A stretch of 64,000 bases of DNA from Collinsella sp. An2 (GCF_002160065.1 NZ_NFJW01000010.1:25652-89651); one strand, 5' to 3'. Positions 1 through 9,138 are shown, counted from the stretch's first letter. Numbers and translations: made by a program. The notes: generated from the letters alone by a model not told the origin.

Positions 1-613
1 AAAAACCCTTGCCGAGGTAGGTTCGGGAACGCTCCTGCGCATAGAACGCCTCGTCGTCAAGCGTCGGTTCCCAGACGTCGCCCTCCGAGGTTGCGTGCGC
101 GCGGTCGAAGAGCCGTCCATCGTAGATGGTATTACCCGCAGCGTCGCGCGGCATAGAGGCGTACGTCGTCGGATAGTACTTGCTCGAGGGGCCCTCCCCT
201 TTCGACTCGTCGTAGACAGGAGACAGCGACCCCCATCCCATCAGATGGACACAGGCCTCCATAGCTTCATCTTCTGTGATGTCGAGCTCATGGGCGATGT
301 CCTCGACCGACATAGATCCGCGCCGATGCACAAGGCCGAGGACGGCGGGGGCATGCGCTGCCGGCGTGGGATCCATGCCGCAGATCATGGCATAGCCGCC
401 CAGCAGCAGCGGGGTCACGCCAAATTTCGTGCCGACCTTGCGCGACACATGATGCAGGTTGAAGCGACAGGGCAGGCCAAGGAAGAACTCGGTGACGCGC
501 ACACCGCAGGCGCGGGCAGCAAGAAAGTGCCCGCCCTCGTGTACGCCCACGAGTACCGAAAGCATGAGAAGGCCCCAGAAGATGGGGCCGATGATGCCAA
601 GCACTGCGTCCAT
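1..613 (-). CDS. rseP: RIP site-2 metalloprotease RseP (M50), C-terminus outside the window
   Basis: Membrane zinc protease that cuts membrane-embedded substrates such as anti-sigma factors. Only about 204 N-terminal codons are present; the frame stays open to base 1. The start ATG is at 613-611. The first membrane segment carries the zinc motif HEGGH (about residues 30-34), followed by a typical LLLGGY element. Instead of running within about 20 residues into the F..K..wqR region, the protein has a stretch of roughly 100 extra residues. Part of it reads MSVEDIAHELDITEDEAMEA, which looks like a helix-turn-helix. It is last in the run pyrH-frr-uppS-cdsA-dxr-rseP, 16 bases after dxr, the usual order for this gene. 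Family call is firm; the insert is unexplained. Confidence 0.88.
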   Translation of the reverse strand, partial: MDAVLGIIGPIFWGLLMLSVLVGVHEGGHFLAARACGVRVTEFFLGLPCRFNLHHVSRKVGTKFGVTPLLLGGYAMICGMDPTPAAHAPAVLGLVHRRGSMSVEDIAHELDITEDEAMEACVHLMGWGSLSPVYDESKGEGPSSKYYPTTYASMPRDAAGNTIYDGRLFDRAHATSEGDVWEPTLDDEAFYAQERSRTYLGKGF

Positions 614-629
614 ACACACGTCCAATCAA

Positions 630-1796
630 TCAGAGCCTGCGGCTTCGCAGCAGGTGCTTAGCCGTGTCGCGAGCCCATGCGTCAATGTCAAGCAGCTGCT
701 CGACGGACTCAACCGGCTGGGTGTCATGCGCGTCGAGGCATTCCTCGACGACTGTGGGGATATCCATAAAACCGCACTCCCCCGACAAAAACGCCTGTAC
801 CGATACCTCGTTGGCCGCATTGAGTACGCAGGGCGCCGTGCCGCCGGTGCGACCGGCGTCCTGCGCGAGGCGAAGGCACGGGAAGGCATCGGTATCGGGT
901 GCGGCAAATTCGAGCGAGGCCAGGGTGCGGAAGTCAAGGCGCTCGGCCGGAGTGTCCCAACGCTCGGGGTACGACAGCGCGTATTGGATGGGTATGCGCA
1001 TGTCGGAGGCACCCAGGTGAGCGATAACCGAACCGTCGGCGAACTCGACCATGGAATGGATTTTCGACTGACGGTGGATGAGGACACGAATATCATCGAT
1101 GCCGCAGGAAAACAGATGCATGGCCTCAATGCACTCAAGACCCTTGTTCATGAGGGTCGCAGAATCGACGGTGATCTTTGGCCCCATGCTCCACGTGGGA
1201 TGGTTGAGCGTCTGCTCTACGGTCACCTGGGACAGCTCGTCGCGCGTCATGCCAAAGAACGGGCCACCCGAGCAGGTGAGCCAGATGGCGTAGACCTCGC
1301 TGCGGGTTCCTGCCTGCATGCACTGGAACAGCGCGGAGTGCTCGGAATCGACCGGCAGCAGCTGGCCGGGCGCGACAAGAGGCATCAGCAGGTCGCCGCC
1401 GATGACGAGCGCCTCCTTGTTCGCGAGCGCCAGACGCTTGCCGCTTCGGAGGGCGGCAAGGCTGGGCAGCAAGCCTGCGGCACCGACCACCGAGACAAGT
1501 ACGCAGTCGACCTCGTCAAGCGTGGAGAGTTCGCAGAGACCTGCGGTGCCGGTGTGAAGCGTGCAGCCGTCTGGAAGCAGGCTGGCGGCGTGCGCCGCGG
1601 CAGCTTCGTCGGTTACGCAGACGTGATGCACTCCGAATTCGCCTGCAGCACGAGCAAGCGACTCGATACGGCTGTGTGCAGAGAGGGCTACAACCTGGAG
1701 CCTGTCGGAATGCTTGCGGCAGACGTCGAGCGCCTGTGAGCCCACAGAGCCCGTGCATCCCAAGATCGCCACGCGCATCCGAGCGCGATCCGTCAT
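630..1796 (-). CDS. dxr: 1-deoxy-D-xylulose 5-phosphate reductoisomerase
   Basis: NADPH-dependent second step of the MEP isoprenoid pathway: DXP to 2-C-methyl-D-erythritol 4-phosphate. 388 residues, normal for the family. Visible signatures are the Rossmann motif GCTGSVGSQALDVC near the N-terminus, ANKEALVIGG, the metal-binding region PVDSEHSALFQ, the flexible loop HPTWSMGPKITVDSATLMNK and GASDMRIPIQYALSYPER. The ATG overlaps the cdsA stop (ATGA), implying translational coupling; an internal ATG (MRVAILG) seven codons later is the alternative start. It supplies isoprenoid precursor for the polyprenyl carrier made by uppS two genes upstream. Confidence 0.96.
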   Translation of the reverse strand: MTDRARMRVAILGCTGSVGSQALDVCRKHSDRLQVVALSAHSRIESLARAAGEFGVHHVCVTDEAAAAHAASLLPDGCTLHTGTAGLCELSTLDEVDCVLVSVVGAAGLLPSLAALRSGKRLALANKEALVIGGDLLMPLVAPGQLLPVDSEHSALFQCMQAGTRSEVYAIWLTCSGGPFFGMTRDELSQVTVEQTLNHPTWSMGPKITVDSATLMNKGLECIEAMHLFSCGIDDIRVLIHRQSKIHSMVEFADGSVIAHLGASDMRIPIQYALSYPERWDTPAERLDFRTLASLEFAAPDTDAFPCLRLAQDAGRTGGTAPCVLNAANEVSVQAFLSGECGFMDIPTVVEECLDAHDTQPVESVEQLLDIDAWARDTAKHLLRSRRL

Positions 1797-2680
1797 ATAA
1801 CGCCTCCGATGATCAAAAGAAGCTGAGCGGTGATCGCGCCGAAAATGAGGGAATCGTTTCGGTCGAGCATGCCGCCATGTCCGGGTATCAGGGTACCCGA
1901 ATCCTTGACACCCACACCGCGCTTGATGCGCGATTCGATAAGATCACCGAATACACCCAGGACGGACACGACGACGCCACAAAGGACGGCATACCAGAGG
2001 TCCATTCTGAAGAAACCGGTGGCGAAAAGGATGCACCATACAATGACAGAACCGAGAATTCCGCCGAAGAAGCCTTCCCAGCTCTTATGCGGAGAGATCT
2101 TGGGGACGAGCTTGTGGCGGCCGATCTTGCTTCCGACGAGGTATGCAAAGGAGTCGGAAACCCACAGCGAGGCACAGACGCCCACGGTGAGCAGGGCTCC
2201 TGGGAAGCCGGGGATGGCGTCACGCAGAAGTACGACCGACGAAAGCATATAGCCTGTGTAGATGGGTCCCATAAGCGTTACGGAGACGTCGGAGATGCGG
2301 CAGCGCGGCGAGTAGACATACCAGAGCCCCACCGACAGGACAAGCAGGAAGAGCGCGGCGCTCAAGAAGTATGAGTCGCCAAGCGCCGCAAGCGGAAAGA
2401 GCGCCGCGGCAACCAGCCCCAGCGGGGCGTTGGGTACCTTGCCGTCGCGGCGCATCATGTCGAAGAATTCGCTGCAGCAGATCCAGCTTACAACCGCCAT
2501 GAAGATCGCAGTGCTCAGCGTGCCGCCCAGCAGGCAGCCGATGAAGAGGCCGACATAGATGAGGCCGGAGACGACGCGCGTCATGAAGCGCGCAAGGGCA
2601 CTCCCCTTTCCAGCTTCAGCCGGCTGCCCCGAGGTCTGCTCGGGACGATTGGTCTGATGTTCCGAAGACTCCATGGTCAT
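1793..2680 (-). CDS. cdsA: phosphatidate cytidylyltransferase
   Basis: Integral membrane enzyme making CDP-diacylglycerol from phosphatidate and CTP, the branch point of phospholipid synthesis. 295 residues: a polar N-terminus of about 30 residues, then several hydrophobic segments. The C-terminal family signature is clear: SPHKSWEGF, then SRIKRGVGVKDSGTLIPGHG and GGMLDRNDS. The first ATG overlaps the uppS stop by 4 bases; a second Met two codons on is possible. The gene is coupled at both ends (uppS upstream, dxr downstream), so phospholipid, polyprenyl and MEP enzymes share one transcript. Confidence 0.95.
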   Translation of the reverse strand: MTMESSEHQTNRPEQTSGQPAEAGKGSALARFMTRVVSGLIYVGLFIGCLLGGTLSTAIFMAVVSWICCSEFFDMMRRDGKVPNAPLGLVAAALFPLAALGDSYFLSAALFLLVLSVGLWYVYSPRCRISDVSVTLMGPIYTGYMLSSVVLLRDAIPGFPGALLTVGVCASLWVSDSFAYLVGSKIGRHKLVPKISPHKSWEGFFGGILGSVIVWCILFATGFFRMDLWYAVLCGVVVSVLGVFGDLIESRIKRGVGVKDSGTLIPGHGGMLDRNDSLIFGAITAQLLLIIGGVI

Positions 2681-3465
2681 CGTCCCTTAGCTGCCGAAAG
2701 CCCGCCGAACCGACGGTCGCGGTGCTGGAACGACAGAATAGCGTCGACAAGCCCCCAGCGATCGAAGTCGGGCCAGTAGGTATCGGTGACGTAGAACTCG
2801 GCGTAGGCGACTTGCCACAGCAGATAGTTGGAGAGGCGGAGCTCGCCAGAGGTGCGAATGACCAGCTCGGGGTCGGGAAGTCCAGCGGTGTAAAGGTGGT
2901 CGGCGACGACATCCTGGGTGATGTCCTCGGGGTCAAGCGTTCCCGCCTGGACGCGCTGGGCGATGAGACGCGCGGCACGCGTGATCTCGGCGCGGCCTCC
3001 ATAGTTCACCGCAAGCGCGAGCACCATGCCGGTGTGATCGCGCGTCTGCTCAAGTCCGTATTCGAACACGCGACGGGTCTCGTCCGGAAGGGCCTCGATA
3101 TCGCCAAGGAACACAACACGGACGTTCTCGCGATGCAGAAGCGGAAGCTCCTCGATGAAGGTCTTGGCAAACAGGTGCATGAGCAGGTTGACCTCGGCCT
3201 GAGGACGTGACCAGTTCTCGGTAGAAAACGCGTATGCCGAAAGCACGTCGACGCCCAGGCGGACGCACGCCGTAATGATCTCGCGCAGAGATACGATGCC
3301 AGCTTTATGGCCTTCACCACGGGAAAGGCCGCGAGACGTCGCCCAGCGGCCGTTTCCATCCATGATGCAGGAGATATGATGCGGAATCCGAGCGCGATCG
3401 AGCAGAGACATGTCGATCGTGCTCGGCGGATTCGCAAAGAATGTCTCGAAGGTCGAATCGTCCAC
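2677..3465 (-). CDS. uppS: isoprenyl transferase (undecaprenyl diphosphate synthase)
   Basis: Cis-prenyltransferase making the C55 carrier lipid for peptidoglycan and surface polysaccharides. 262 residues. Motifs in order: CIMDGNGRWA with the catalytic Asp, GHKAGIVSLREII, SAYAFSTENWSRP, AVNYGGRAEI and the C-terminal VIRTSGELRLSNYLLWQ. The open frame begins with GTG at 3465, directly after the frr stop (TAG-GTG), with a GGAG six bases upstream inside frr. An internal ATG at codon 19 (MSLLDRARIP) would give a more standard N-terminus. I keep the GTG because of its ribosome binding site. Confidence 0.94.
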   Translation of the reverse strand: MDDSTFETFFANPPSTIDMSLLDRARIPHHISCIMDGNGRWATSRGLSRGEGHKAGIVSLREIITACVRLGVDVLSAYAFSTENWSRPQAEVNLLMHLFAKTFIEELPLLHRENVRVVFLGDIEALPDETRRVFEYGLEQTRDHTGMVLALAVNYGGRAEITRAARLIAQRVQAGTLDPEDITQDVVADHLYTAGLPDPELVIRTSGELRLSNYLLWQVAYAEFYVTDTYWPDFDRWGLVDAILSFQHRDRRFGGLSAAKGR

Positions 3466-3999
3466 CTAGATCTCCATGACCTCAGCTTCTTTAGCCTTCA
3501 GAAGCTCCTCAATCTTCGCAATGTAGGCGTCGGTGTGCTTCTGCACCTTAGCCTGCTCACGACGAATCTCGTCCTCGGTGAGCTCCTCGTCGCGGTCGAG
3601 GCGGTTGTTGAAGTCGCGGCGAATGTTACGGATGGACACGCGCGCCTGCTCAGCAAGCTCGCGGCATTCCTTGACCAGCTCGCGACGACGCTCCTCGGTG
3701 GGCGCCGGGAACGGCAGACGAACGACGTTGCCGTCGGAGCTGGGGGTGATGCCCAGGTCGGAGGCAGCGATGGCCTTCACGATGGCGTTGAGAAGCGCCT
3801 TGTCCCACGGCTCGACCATGAGCATATGGGCCTCGGGGACCTTGACGGCAGCGACCTGCGTGATGGGCGTGGCCACGCCGTAATAGTCGACCGTGATGTC
3901 GGAGAGGATGTTCGCGTTGGCGCGGCCGGTGCGGACCTTCGAGAAGTTGTGCTTCAGAGCCTCGATGGTCTTATCCATGTGTTCGGTGATGTCTGCCAT
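3466..3999 (-). CDS. frr: ribosome recycling factor
   Basis: Releases ribosomes from mRNA after termination, with EF-G. 177 residues, slightly shorter than the usual 185. The N-terminus MADITEHMDKTIEALKHNFS, the KVRTGRANANILSDI segment and the C-terminal KKEAEV-type helix (here LLKAKEAEVMEI) are typical. The ATG at 3999 is preceded by AGGAGG, which overlaps the last codons of pyrH. The pyrH-frr pair is one of the most conserved bacterial gene pairs. Confidence 0.97.
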   Translation of the reverse strand: MADITEHMDKTIEALKHNFSKVRTGRANANILSDITVDYYGVATPITQVAAVKVPEAHMLMVEPWDKALLNAIVKAIAASDLGITPSSDGNVVRLPFPAPTEERRRELVKECRELAEQARVSIRNIRRDFNNRLDRDEELTEDEIRREQAKVQKHTDAYIAKIEELLKAKEAEVMEI

Positions 4000-4001
4000 G
4001 T

Positions 4002-4724
4002 CTAATCCTCCTGTACGACGACGGTACCGACGGGTTCGCCCTTGAGGGCGCGCTTGATGTTGTCTTCGCCCTCGATGTTGAGCACGATAATCGGCATGCT
4101 GTTGTCCTGGCAGAGGGCGGCGGCGGTGGAGTCCATGACCTGGAGCCCCCGCACGAGCACCTCGTGATAGCTGATGTTGTCGAAACGCTTCGCATCGGGA
4201 TGCGAGACGGGGTCCTTGTCGTAGATGCCGTCGACCTTCGTCGCCTTAAGCAGGCAGTCGGCCCCGATTTCGCAGGCGCGCAGGGCGGCCGCGGTGTCGG
4301 TCGTGAAGTACGGGTTGCCCGAGCCTGCGGCAAAGATCACGATATCGCCCTTTTCCAGGTGGCGCATCGCACGACGACGGATGTACGGCTCGCAGACCTC
4401 ATTCATCTGAATGGCGCTCATGACGCGGCAGGAGCTTCCGGTGCGTTCGAACGCATCCTGAAGCGCGAGGGCGTTCATAACGGTCGCGAGCATGCCCATG
4501 TAGTCTGCCTGAGCGCGATCCATGCCCTGAGCCGCACCCGCCATGCCACGGAAGATGTTGCCCCCGCCAACGACGATTCCCACCTCGACGCCGTCGTCAA
4601 CAAGGTCTTTGACCTGACGAGCAAGACGATCGGTGACTTTCGGGTCGATGCCGTAACCGCCATCTCCCATGAGGGCCTCACCGGAGAGTTTGAGCAGCAC
4701 GCGCTTGTAGAGATACGTGGACAA
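4002..4724 (-). CDS. pyrH: UMP kinase
   Basis: Phosphorylates UMP to UDP in pyrimidine nucleotide synthesis. 240 residues. Signatures: [46 protein letters not shown] and [20 protein letters not shown]. The start codon is TTG at 4724-4722; the choice is supported by AAGGAGG eight bases upstream and by the family N-terminus. It follows a strong terminator behind tsf, so it probably has its own weak promoter; a TATGAT at 4758-4753 is the only -10-like element I see, with no good -35. Confidence 0.96.
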   Translation of the reverse strand: MSTYLYKRVLLKLSGEALMGDGGYGIDPKVTDRLARQVKDLVDDGVEVGIVVGGGNIFRGMAGAAQGMDRAQADYMGMLATVMNALALQDAFERTGSSCRVMSAIQMNEVCEPYIRRRAMRHLEKGDIVIFAAGSGNPYFTTDTAAALRACEIGADCLLKATKVDGIYDKDPVSHPDAKRFDNISYHEVLVRGLQVMDSTAAALCQDNSMPIIVLNIEGEDNIKRALKGEPVGTVVVQED

Positions 4725-4782
4725 GGGTCCTCCTTACATCGAAGCTTGCACCATCATAGCAAAGAAGCAGATAGCACTCATG

Positions 4783-4819
4783 AAAAAGCAGGCTATAGGC
4801 GGAAACCTATAGCCTGCTT
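4783..4819 (-). terminator. intrinsic terminator after tsf
   Basis: Perfect 14-bp stem (4786-4799 with 4806-4819), six-base loop, and a run of five T on the minus strand (4783-4787). It lies 22 bases after the tsf stop and separates rpsB-tsf from pyrH-frr. Confidence 0.88.
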
Positions 4820-4840
4820 GCATGTCATCTCTAGGAGATG

Positions 4841-5719
4841 CTAGTTGTTGTTCTCGCCACGCTCGAGACGGTCGAAGCCAACGACGGTGATGGTGTCGCC
4901 AAGCTCCTTGCTGACCTGGGCAGCGTACTGGTTGATGGTCATGCTGGAATCCTTGATGAACTCCTGCTCGGTGAGGACGCAGCCCTTGTAGAACTTCTCA
5001 AGGCGGCCAACAGCCATCTTCTCCTGGATGGCCTCAGGCTTGCCGGACTCAGCGGCCTGCGCCTTGTAGATCGAAACCTCGTGATCGATGACGTCCTGCG
5101 GGACATCCTCGCGCACGGCGCAGATCGGCGCGGTGGCAGCGACCTGCATGGCAACGTCATGGGCGAAGGTCTTGAAGGTCTCGGCGGAAGCGGTCTCGGG
5201 CTTCTCGAAAGCGAACTCGACGAGAACGCCGATCTTGCCGCCCATGTGAATGTAGCTGGAGATGGCACCGTTCTGCGGCTTGCGCACGGCAAAACGGGTG
5301 ATCTTCATGTTCTCGCCGATCACGTGGATGAGCTCGGTGAGTGCAGCCTCGACGGTCTCGCCGTCCATCTCGGAAGCAAGCAGGGTCTCGACATCAGCGG
5401 GCTCGGTGTCGGCGACCTGCTGGGCAACGCGGGCAGCGAAGCCGGTGAACTTGGGGTTGGAGCCGACGAAGTCGGTCTCGCAGGCAACCTCGACGAGCGC
5501 GCCGGCGTGGGCGTCCTCGGAGACATAGGCGCCGATGGCACCCTCGTTGGTGGCACGGCCGGCCTTCTTCGCAGCGGCGGCAAGGCCGTTCTTGCGAAGA
5601 ACGTCAACGGCGAGGTCCATGTCGCCGTCGGCCTCGACGAGGGCCTTCTTGCACTCCATCATCGGAGAGTCGGTCATCTCGCGGAGCTGCTTGACCATTG
5701 CGGCGGTGATCTGAGCCAT
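4841..5719 (-). CDS. tsf: translation elongation factor Ts
   Basis: Nucleotide exchange factor for EF-Tu. 292 residues from the chosen start. N-terminal UBA-like region AQITAAMVKQLREMTDSPMM, then ECKKALVEADGDMDLAVDVL; the core signature VEVACETDFVGSNPKF is present. The frame is open five codons further upstream, but the ATG at 5719 (MAQITAAM) matches the family start and has GAAAGGATC just upstream. Co-transcribed with rpsB, 50 bases apart. Confidence 0.97.
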   Translation of the reverse strand: MAQITAAMVKQLREMTDSPMMECKKALVEADGDMDLAVDVLRKNGLAAAAKKAGRATNEGAIGAYVSEDAHAGALVEVACETDFVGSNPKFTGFAARVAQQVADTEPADVETLLASEMDGETVEAALTELIHVIGENMKITRFAVRKPQNGAISSYIHMGGKIGVLVEFAFEKPETASAETFKTFAHDVAMQVAATAPICAVREDVPQDVIDHEVSIYKAQAAESGKPEAIQEKMAVGRLEKFYKGCVLTEQEFIKDSSMTINQYAAQVSKELGDTITVVGFDRLERGENNN

Positions 5720-5769
5720 GGGTGATCCTTTCAATCTATGACGAACGTTCGTGTAGATGCGGATACGTG

Positions 5770-6531
5770 CTACTCGGCAGCGGGGGCCTCAGCGGCCTCG
5801 GCCTCGGCTGCGGGAGCGGTGCCGACCATCTCGGCCTCGGTGACCTGCTCCTGGCCCGTGCCGGACAGGCAGGCGTCGGCCATGAGCTCGCACATGAGGG
5901 TGACGGCGGAAATGGCGTCGTCGTTGCAGGGGATGCCGTAGGTGACCTCGTCAGGATCGGAGTTGGTGTCGATGAGGGCGACGACCGGGATGTTGAGGCG
6001 ACGGGCCTCCTTGATGGCGTTCTCCTCGCGCTTGGTGTCGATCACGAAGAGAGCTGCGGGCAGACCCTTGAGGTCGCGGGCACCACCGAGGTTGGTCTGA
6101 AGCTTCGTGAGCTCCTTGCCGAGGACAGCCTGCTCCTTCTTGGGCAGCACGGCCATACGACCGTCGGCGACCATGGCCTCGAGCTCCTCCATGCGGTTGA
6201 TGCGGGAGCGGATGGTGACGAAGTTGGTGAGCATGCCGCCCAGCCAACGCTGGTTGATGTAGGGCATGCCAGCGCGCTCGGCTGCGGCCTTCACCGGCTC
6301 CTGGGCCTGCTTCTTGGTGCCAACGAACAGCACCTTGCCACCCTTGGCAGCGTTGCGCAGGAAGGTATAGGCAGCGTCGGCGTTGACGATGGTCTGCTTG
6401 AGGTCAAGGATGTAGATGCCGTTGCGCTCACCGAAGATGAACGGCTTCATCTTGGGGTTCCAGCGACGGGTCTGGTGGCCGAAGTGGCAGCCGGCCTCGA
6501 GCAGGGTACGGATGTTGATCTTGGTAGCCAT
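5770..6531 (-). CDS. rpsB: 30S ribosomal protein S2
   Basis: Small-subunit ribosomal protein, 253 residues. N-terminus [20 protein letters not shown] followed by [20 protein letters not shown]; central [17 protein letters not shown]; later [15 protein letters not shown] and the [15 protein letters not shown] signature. The open frame extends 63 codons upstream, but the ATG at 6531 has GGAGGTTTAC just before it and gives the conserved start. The tail is rich in Ala and Glu, as in many high-G+C Gram-positives. Confidence 0.98.
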   Translation of the reverse strand: MATKINIRTLLEAGCHFGHQTRRWNPKMKPFIFGERNGIYILDLKQTIVNADAAYTFLRNAAKGGKVLFVGTKKQAQEPVKAAAERAGMPYINQRWLGGMLTNFVTIRSRINRMEELEAMVADGRMAVLPKKEQAVLGKELTKLQTNLGGARDLKGLPAALFVIDTKREENAIKEARRLNIPVVALIDTNSDPDEVTYGIPCNDDAISAVTLMCELMADACLSGTGQEQVTEAEMVGTAPAAEAEAAEAPAAE

Positions 6532-6671
6532 GTAAACCTCCTGTGGTTTGCCTCCGCGCGGGGTCGGCCTCCCGCGATCACCCCGGATATGGCTCGGTCC
6601 GGGGCACCACGACGTGGGAGTAGCCGCGCGTGTGTGATGAACATGCTGCCGCCTGTGCGGCAACCTTATGC

Positions 6672-6699
6672 ATAATAGCAGCTGCCGGCCGCAATGCAA
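6672..6699 (-). promoter_or_regulatory. candidate rpsB-tsf promoter
   Basis: Minus strand: -35 TTGCAT (6699-6694), 16-base spacer, -10 TATTAT (6677-6672). It sits about 140 bases upstream of the rpsB ATG. The -10 matches consensus at five of six bases. Confidence 0.5.
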
Positions 6700-6718
6700 C
6701 CGGCCAAGACATAAATAC

Positions 6719-6738
6719 AAAATCCCCCTGTGGGGTTA
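6719..6738 (-). terminator. weak terminator-like hairpin after xerC
   Basis: On the minus strand a short C4/G4 hairpin is followed by ATTTTGTATTT. The stem is only about four G-C pairs, so termination is uncertain. It lies about 100 bases past the xerC stop. Confidence 0.35.
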
Positions 6739-6838
6739 CCCGCCGGTTACCCGCCGCGCACCTCCGGGATGTCTGCTTGCTCGGCGGGCTGCTTTTCTTC
6801 GGACGTCTCCCCGAAACAGGTCGCTTCTGCCCCCTTCC

Positions 6839-7801
6839 TTACCCTCGTGGGTGCGCCTGCCGCACGGCTGCCTTGAGGCGGTCGGGGGTGAGGTGCGTGT
6901 AGAGCTGCGTGGTCGAAAGGCTTGCGTGTCCCAGCAGCTCCTGGACGCTGCGCAGGTCGGCGCCGCCGGCAAGCAGGTCGGTCGCAAACGTGTGCCGCAT
7001 CGTATGGGGCGTGACGTCGGGGGGAAGCCCCGCTTTGCGCGCGAGGACGCGAAAGCGATAGCGGAGCGAGTCGGCGCTCATCCGCTTTCCGTGGCGGCCT
7101 ATGAACAACGGATGGTGGCCGGCAACATCCTCGGTTGCCTTTGCCTGCGCGAGGAGACGTCCACGCGGACCCGACAGATAGGACGCGACCGCCTGCCATG
7201 CCCGTCGATAGACCGGAACGATGCGCTCCTTCGACCCCTTGCCGAACAGGCGCACCGTGTGCTCCGAGCGGTCGAATGATTCGATATCAAGACCGGACAG
7301 CTCTGAGATACGAGCACCGGTGGCATAGAAGAGCTCAAGCATGGCAAGGTCGCGTGCCCCCTCGTCCGTGGAGGGATCAGGAGCGTTAAGGAGCCGCGCC
7401 ATCTGCTCATGGGTGACGGTCGTGGGCAGAGAGCCAGGAACCTTCGGGGTCTGGATGGTCGACGCGACATCGGTGTCCACGAGCCCCTCGGCAAGCGCCC
7501 ATCGGAAAAAGGAGCGAATGGCCGAAAGGTGTGCCGCCACAGTGCGCGGCGCATAGCGAGCCGCCTTGAGCTCGGCGAGGTATCGTCTGAGCTCACGTAC
7601 GCTCACGTGGAGCGCATCGACGCCGTGGCGGCGGGCCCAAGCTGCAAACGCATCCAAGTGACCCCGGTAGGCCCTCACGGTCTGGGGGGACATGCCCTCC
7701 ATCTGTGCAAGATAGGCAAGGAACCGCTCGGAAGCATCCTCGAAGGGCGACGTCGCGGCAGAGCCGTCGCACGCTGGTGAACCTGAAGGGTCCTTATGCA
7801 T
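6839..7801 (-). CDS. xerC: tyrosine recombinase XerC-type
   Basis: Site-specific recombinase, probably resolving chromosome dimers at dif. 320 residues from the chosen ATG at 7801, which overlaps the end of trmFO by 8 bases and has AGGA upstream; the frame remains open 35 codons earlier. N-terminal SAM-like core-binding domain (about 20-110), then the catalytic domain with Arg164 (GARISEL), Lys191 (GKGSKER), His266-x-x-Arg269 (HTMRHTF), His292 (LGHASL) and Tyr301 (TTQLYTH). All catalytic residues are present. The trmFO-xerC neighbourhood is the usual one for XerC in Gram-positives, so a phage integrase is unlikely. Confidence 0.92.
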   Translation of the reverse strand: MHKDPSGSPACDGSAATSPFEDASERFLAYLAQMEGMSPQTVRAYRGHLDAFAAWARRHGVDALHVSVRELRRYLAELKAARYAPRTVAAHLSAIRSFFRWALAEGLVDTDVASTIQTPKVPGSLPTTVTHEQMARLLNAPDPSTDEGARDLAMLELFYATGARISELSGLDIESFDRSEHTVRLFGKGSKERIVPVYRRAWQAVASYLSGPRGRLLAQAKATEDVAGHHPLFIGRHGKRMSADSLRYRFRVLARKAGLPPDVTPHTMRHTFATDLLAGGADLRSVQELLGHASLSTTQLYTHLTPDRLKAAVRQAHPRG

Positions 7802-9122
7802 GGAACAGGTCCTGGCGCGTGGCGAGATAGCCGTCCAGATCGTGCAGGGCTCGTTCCGCGTAGGCGGCGTAGCGCTCCCGCTTGCCGCGGCGGCGTTTGT
7901 CGACAAGAGGCGGCACCAGGCCGAAGTTCACGTGCATGGGCTGATAGTCCTGCGTCTCGGGGTCGGTGGCATAGTTGACAAGCGAGCCGAGCGCGCCGGT
8001 GCGGGGAAGCTCGACGGCAGGCAATCCCTCAAGCTGGGCATAGGTATTGAGCGCCGCGAGCAATCCAGAGGCCACGGCCTCCATATAGCCTTCGGTGCCG
8101 GTGATCTGCCCGGCGAGGCGCACCGTGGTGCCGGGGACGGCAAACGTGCGGTCAAGCACGTGCGGGGCGTCTACGAAGGTGTTGCGGTGCATGACGCCAT
8201 ACCGGAAGAACTCAGCGTTTTCCAAACCCGGGATCATGCGGAAGACGCGGCGTTGCTCGGGGAAGGTCAGGTTGGTCTGGAATCCCACGAGATTGTATGC
8301 GGTGCGCTCGGCGTTTTCGGCGCGCAACTGGACTGCAGCCCAGGGCCGCCTGCCGGTACGGGGGTCGGTGAGACCCACCGGCTTCATGGCTCCAAAGCGA
8401 ATGGCATCCAGGCCCTTTCGCGCGACCTCCTCTGCCGGCTGGCACGCCTGGAAGAGATCCCCGCTTTCGAAGTCCTTGAGAACCACGCGCTCGGCGCCGA
8501 CGAGCGCCTCGATGAAGGACTCATATTCTTCGCGATTGAGCGGTGCGTTGAGATAGTCCCCCTCCCCTGCCTCGTCATAGCGCGATTGGGTGAAAAGAAT
8601 ATCCATATCAAGCGTCGAGGCATCGACGATGGGCGCCGCGGCATCAAAGAAGGCAAGGGACTCGCCGCCCACGAGCTCATGCAACGCCTCGCTGAGGGCG
8701 GGCGAGCAGAGCGGGCCCGCTGCAATCACGACCGGGCCCGCGGGAACCGTTTGAACCTCCTCGTGGCGCACCTCGATGCGATCCTCGGCGGAAACGAGGG
8801 CCTCGACCTCGGCGGAAAAACGCTCGCGGTCAACGGCAAGCGCGCCGCCTGCAGGAACGGACGCGCGCTCGGCGCATGCAAGAAGGCAGGAACCCATGCG
8901 GCGAAGCTCCTCTTTGAGCAGGCCGGCGGCCGAGTCGAGCCGCGTGGCCTTGAAGGAGTTCGAACAGACGAGCTCGGCAAGGTGGCCGGTGTGATGCGCC
9001 GGGGATGAAACCTTGGGGCGCATTTCGTAGAGGGTTACCGATACGCCGCGCCGAGCGAGCTGCAGCGCACACTCGCTTCCGGCAAGTCCTCCGCCGATGA
9101 TGGTCACCGTCTGTTCTGCCAT
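7794..9122 (-). CDS. trmFO: methylenetetrahydrofolate-tRNA-(uracil-5-)-methyltransferase
   Basis: FAD- and folate-dependent enzyme making ribothymidine at tRNA position 54. 442 residues. FAD-binding GGGLAGSECALQLARRGV near the N-terminus, then HLAELVCSNSFKATRLDSAA, FGAMKPVGLTDPRTGRRPWA and GVMHRNTFVDAP, all characteristic of TrmFO rather than GidA. It ends inside the xerC start. dprA lies 16 bases upstream on the same strand. Confidence 0.95.
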   Translation of the reverse strand: MAEQTVTIIGGGLAGSECALQLARRGVSVTLYEMRPKVSSPAHHTGHLAELVCSNSFKATRLDSAAGLLKEELRRMGSCLLACAERASVPAGGALAVDRERFSAEVEALVSAEDRIEVRHEEVQTVPAGPVVIAAGPLCSPALSEALHELVGGESLAFFDAAAPIVDASTLDMDILFTQSRYDEAGEGDYLNAPLNREEYESFIEALVGAERVVLKDFESGDLFQACQPAEEVARKGLDAIRFGAMKPVGLTDPRTGRRPWAAVQLRAENAERTAYNLVGFQTNLTFPEQRRVFRMIPGLENAEFFRYGVMHRNTFVDAPHVLDRTFAVPGTTVRLAGQITGTEGYMEAVASGLLAALNTYAQLEGLPAVELPRTGALGSLVNYATDPETQDYQPMHVNFGLVPPLVDKRRRGKRERYAAYAERALHDLDGYLATRQDLFHA

Positions 9123-9138
9123 GAAATCCGTCCTCGTG

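Larger units (their letters stand above)
6532..6838. other. rpsB leader and xerC-rpsB intergenic region
   Basis: About 307 bases without a gene. It holds the rpsB ribosome binding site (6536-6541), the candidate rpsB promoter (6672-6699), a short hairpin that may end the xerC transcript (6719-6738) and a repeated GGGTAACC-type word near 6736-6754. The predicted rpsB leader is about 135 nt, long enough for autoregulation by S2. I could not recognise a known leader fold. Confidence 0.5.

Noticed and set aside
459..1739. Long plus-strand reading frame (426 codons) opposite dxr
   Set aside because: Antisense shadow of a clear dxr gene; no family motifs or ribosome binding site. The same applies to other long opposite-strand frames at 7800-9008, 12069-13547, 18067-19476, 20944-22014, 33322-35325, 42951-44228, 46625-47920, 51210-52667, 53577-54794 and 54858-56822; high G+C suppresses stop codons.
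6839..7801. Phage or integron integrase
   Set aside because: The tyrosine recombinase is coupled to trmFO in the usual XerC setting and no phage genes or attachment repeats are nearby.
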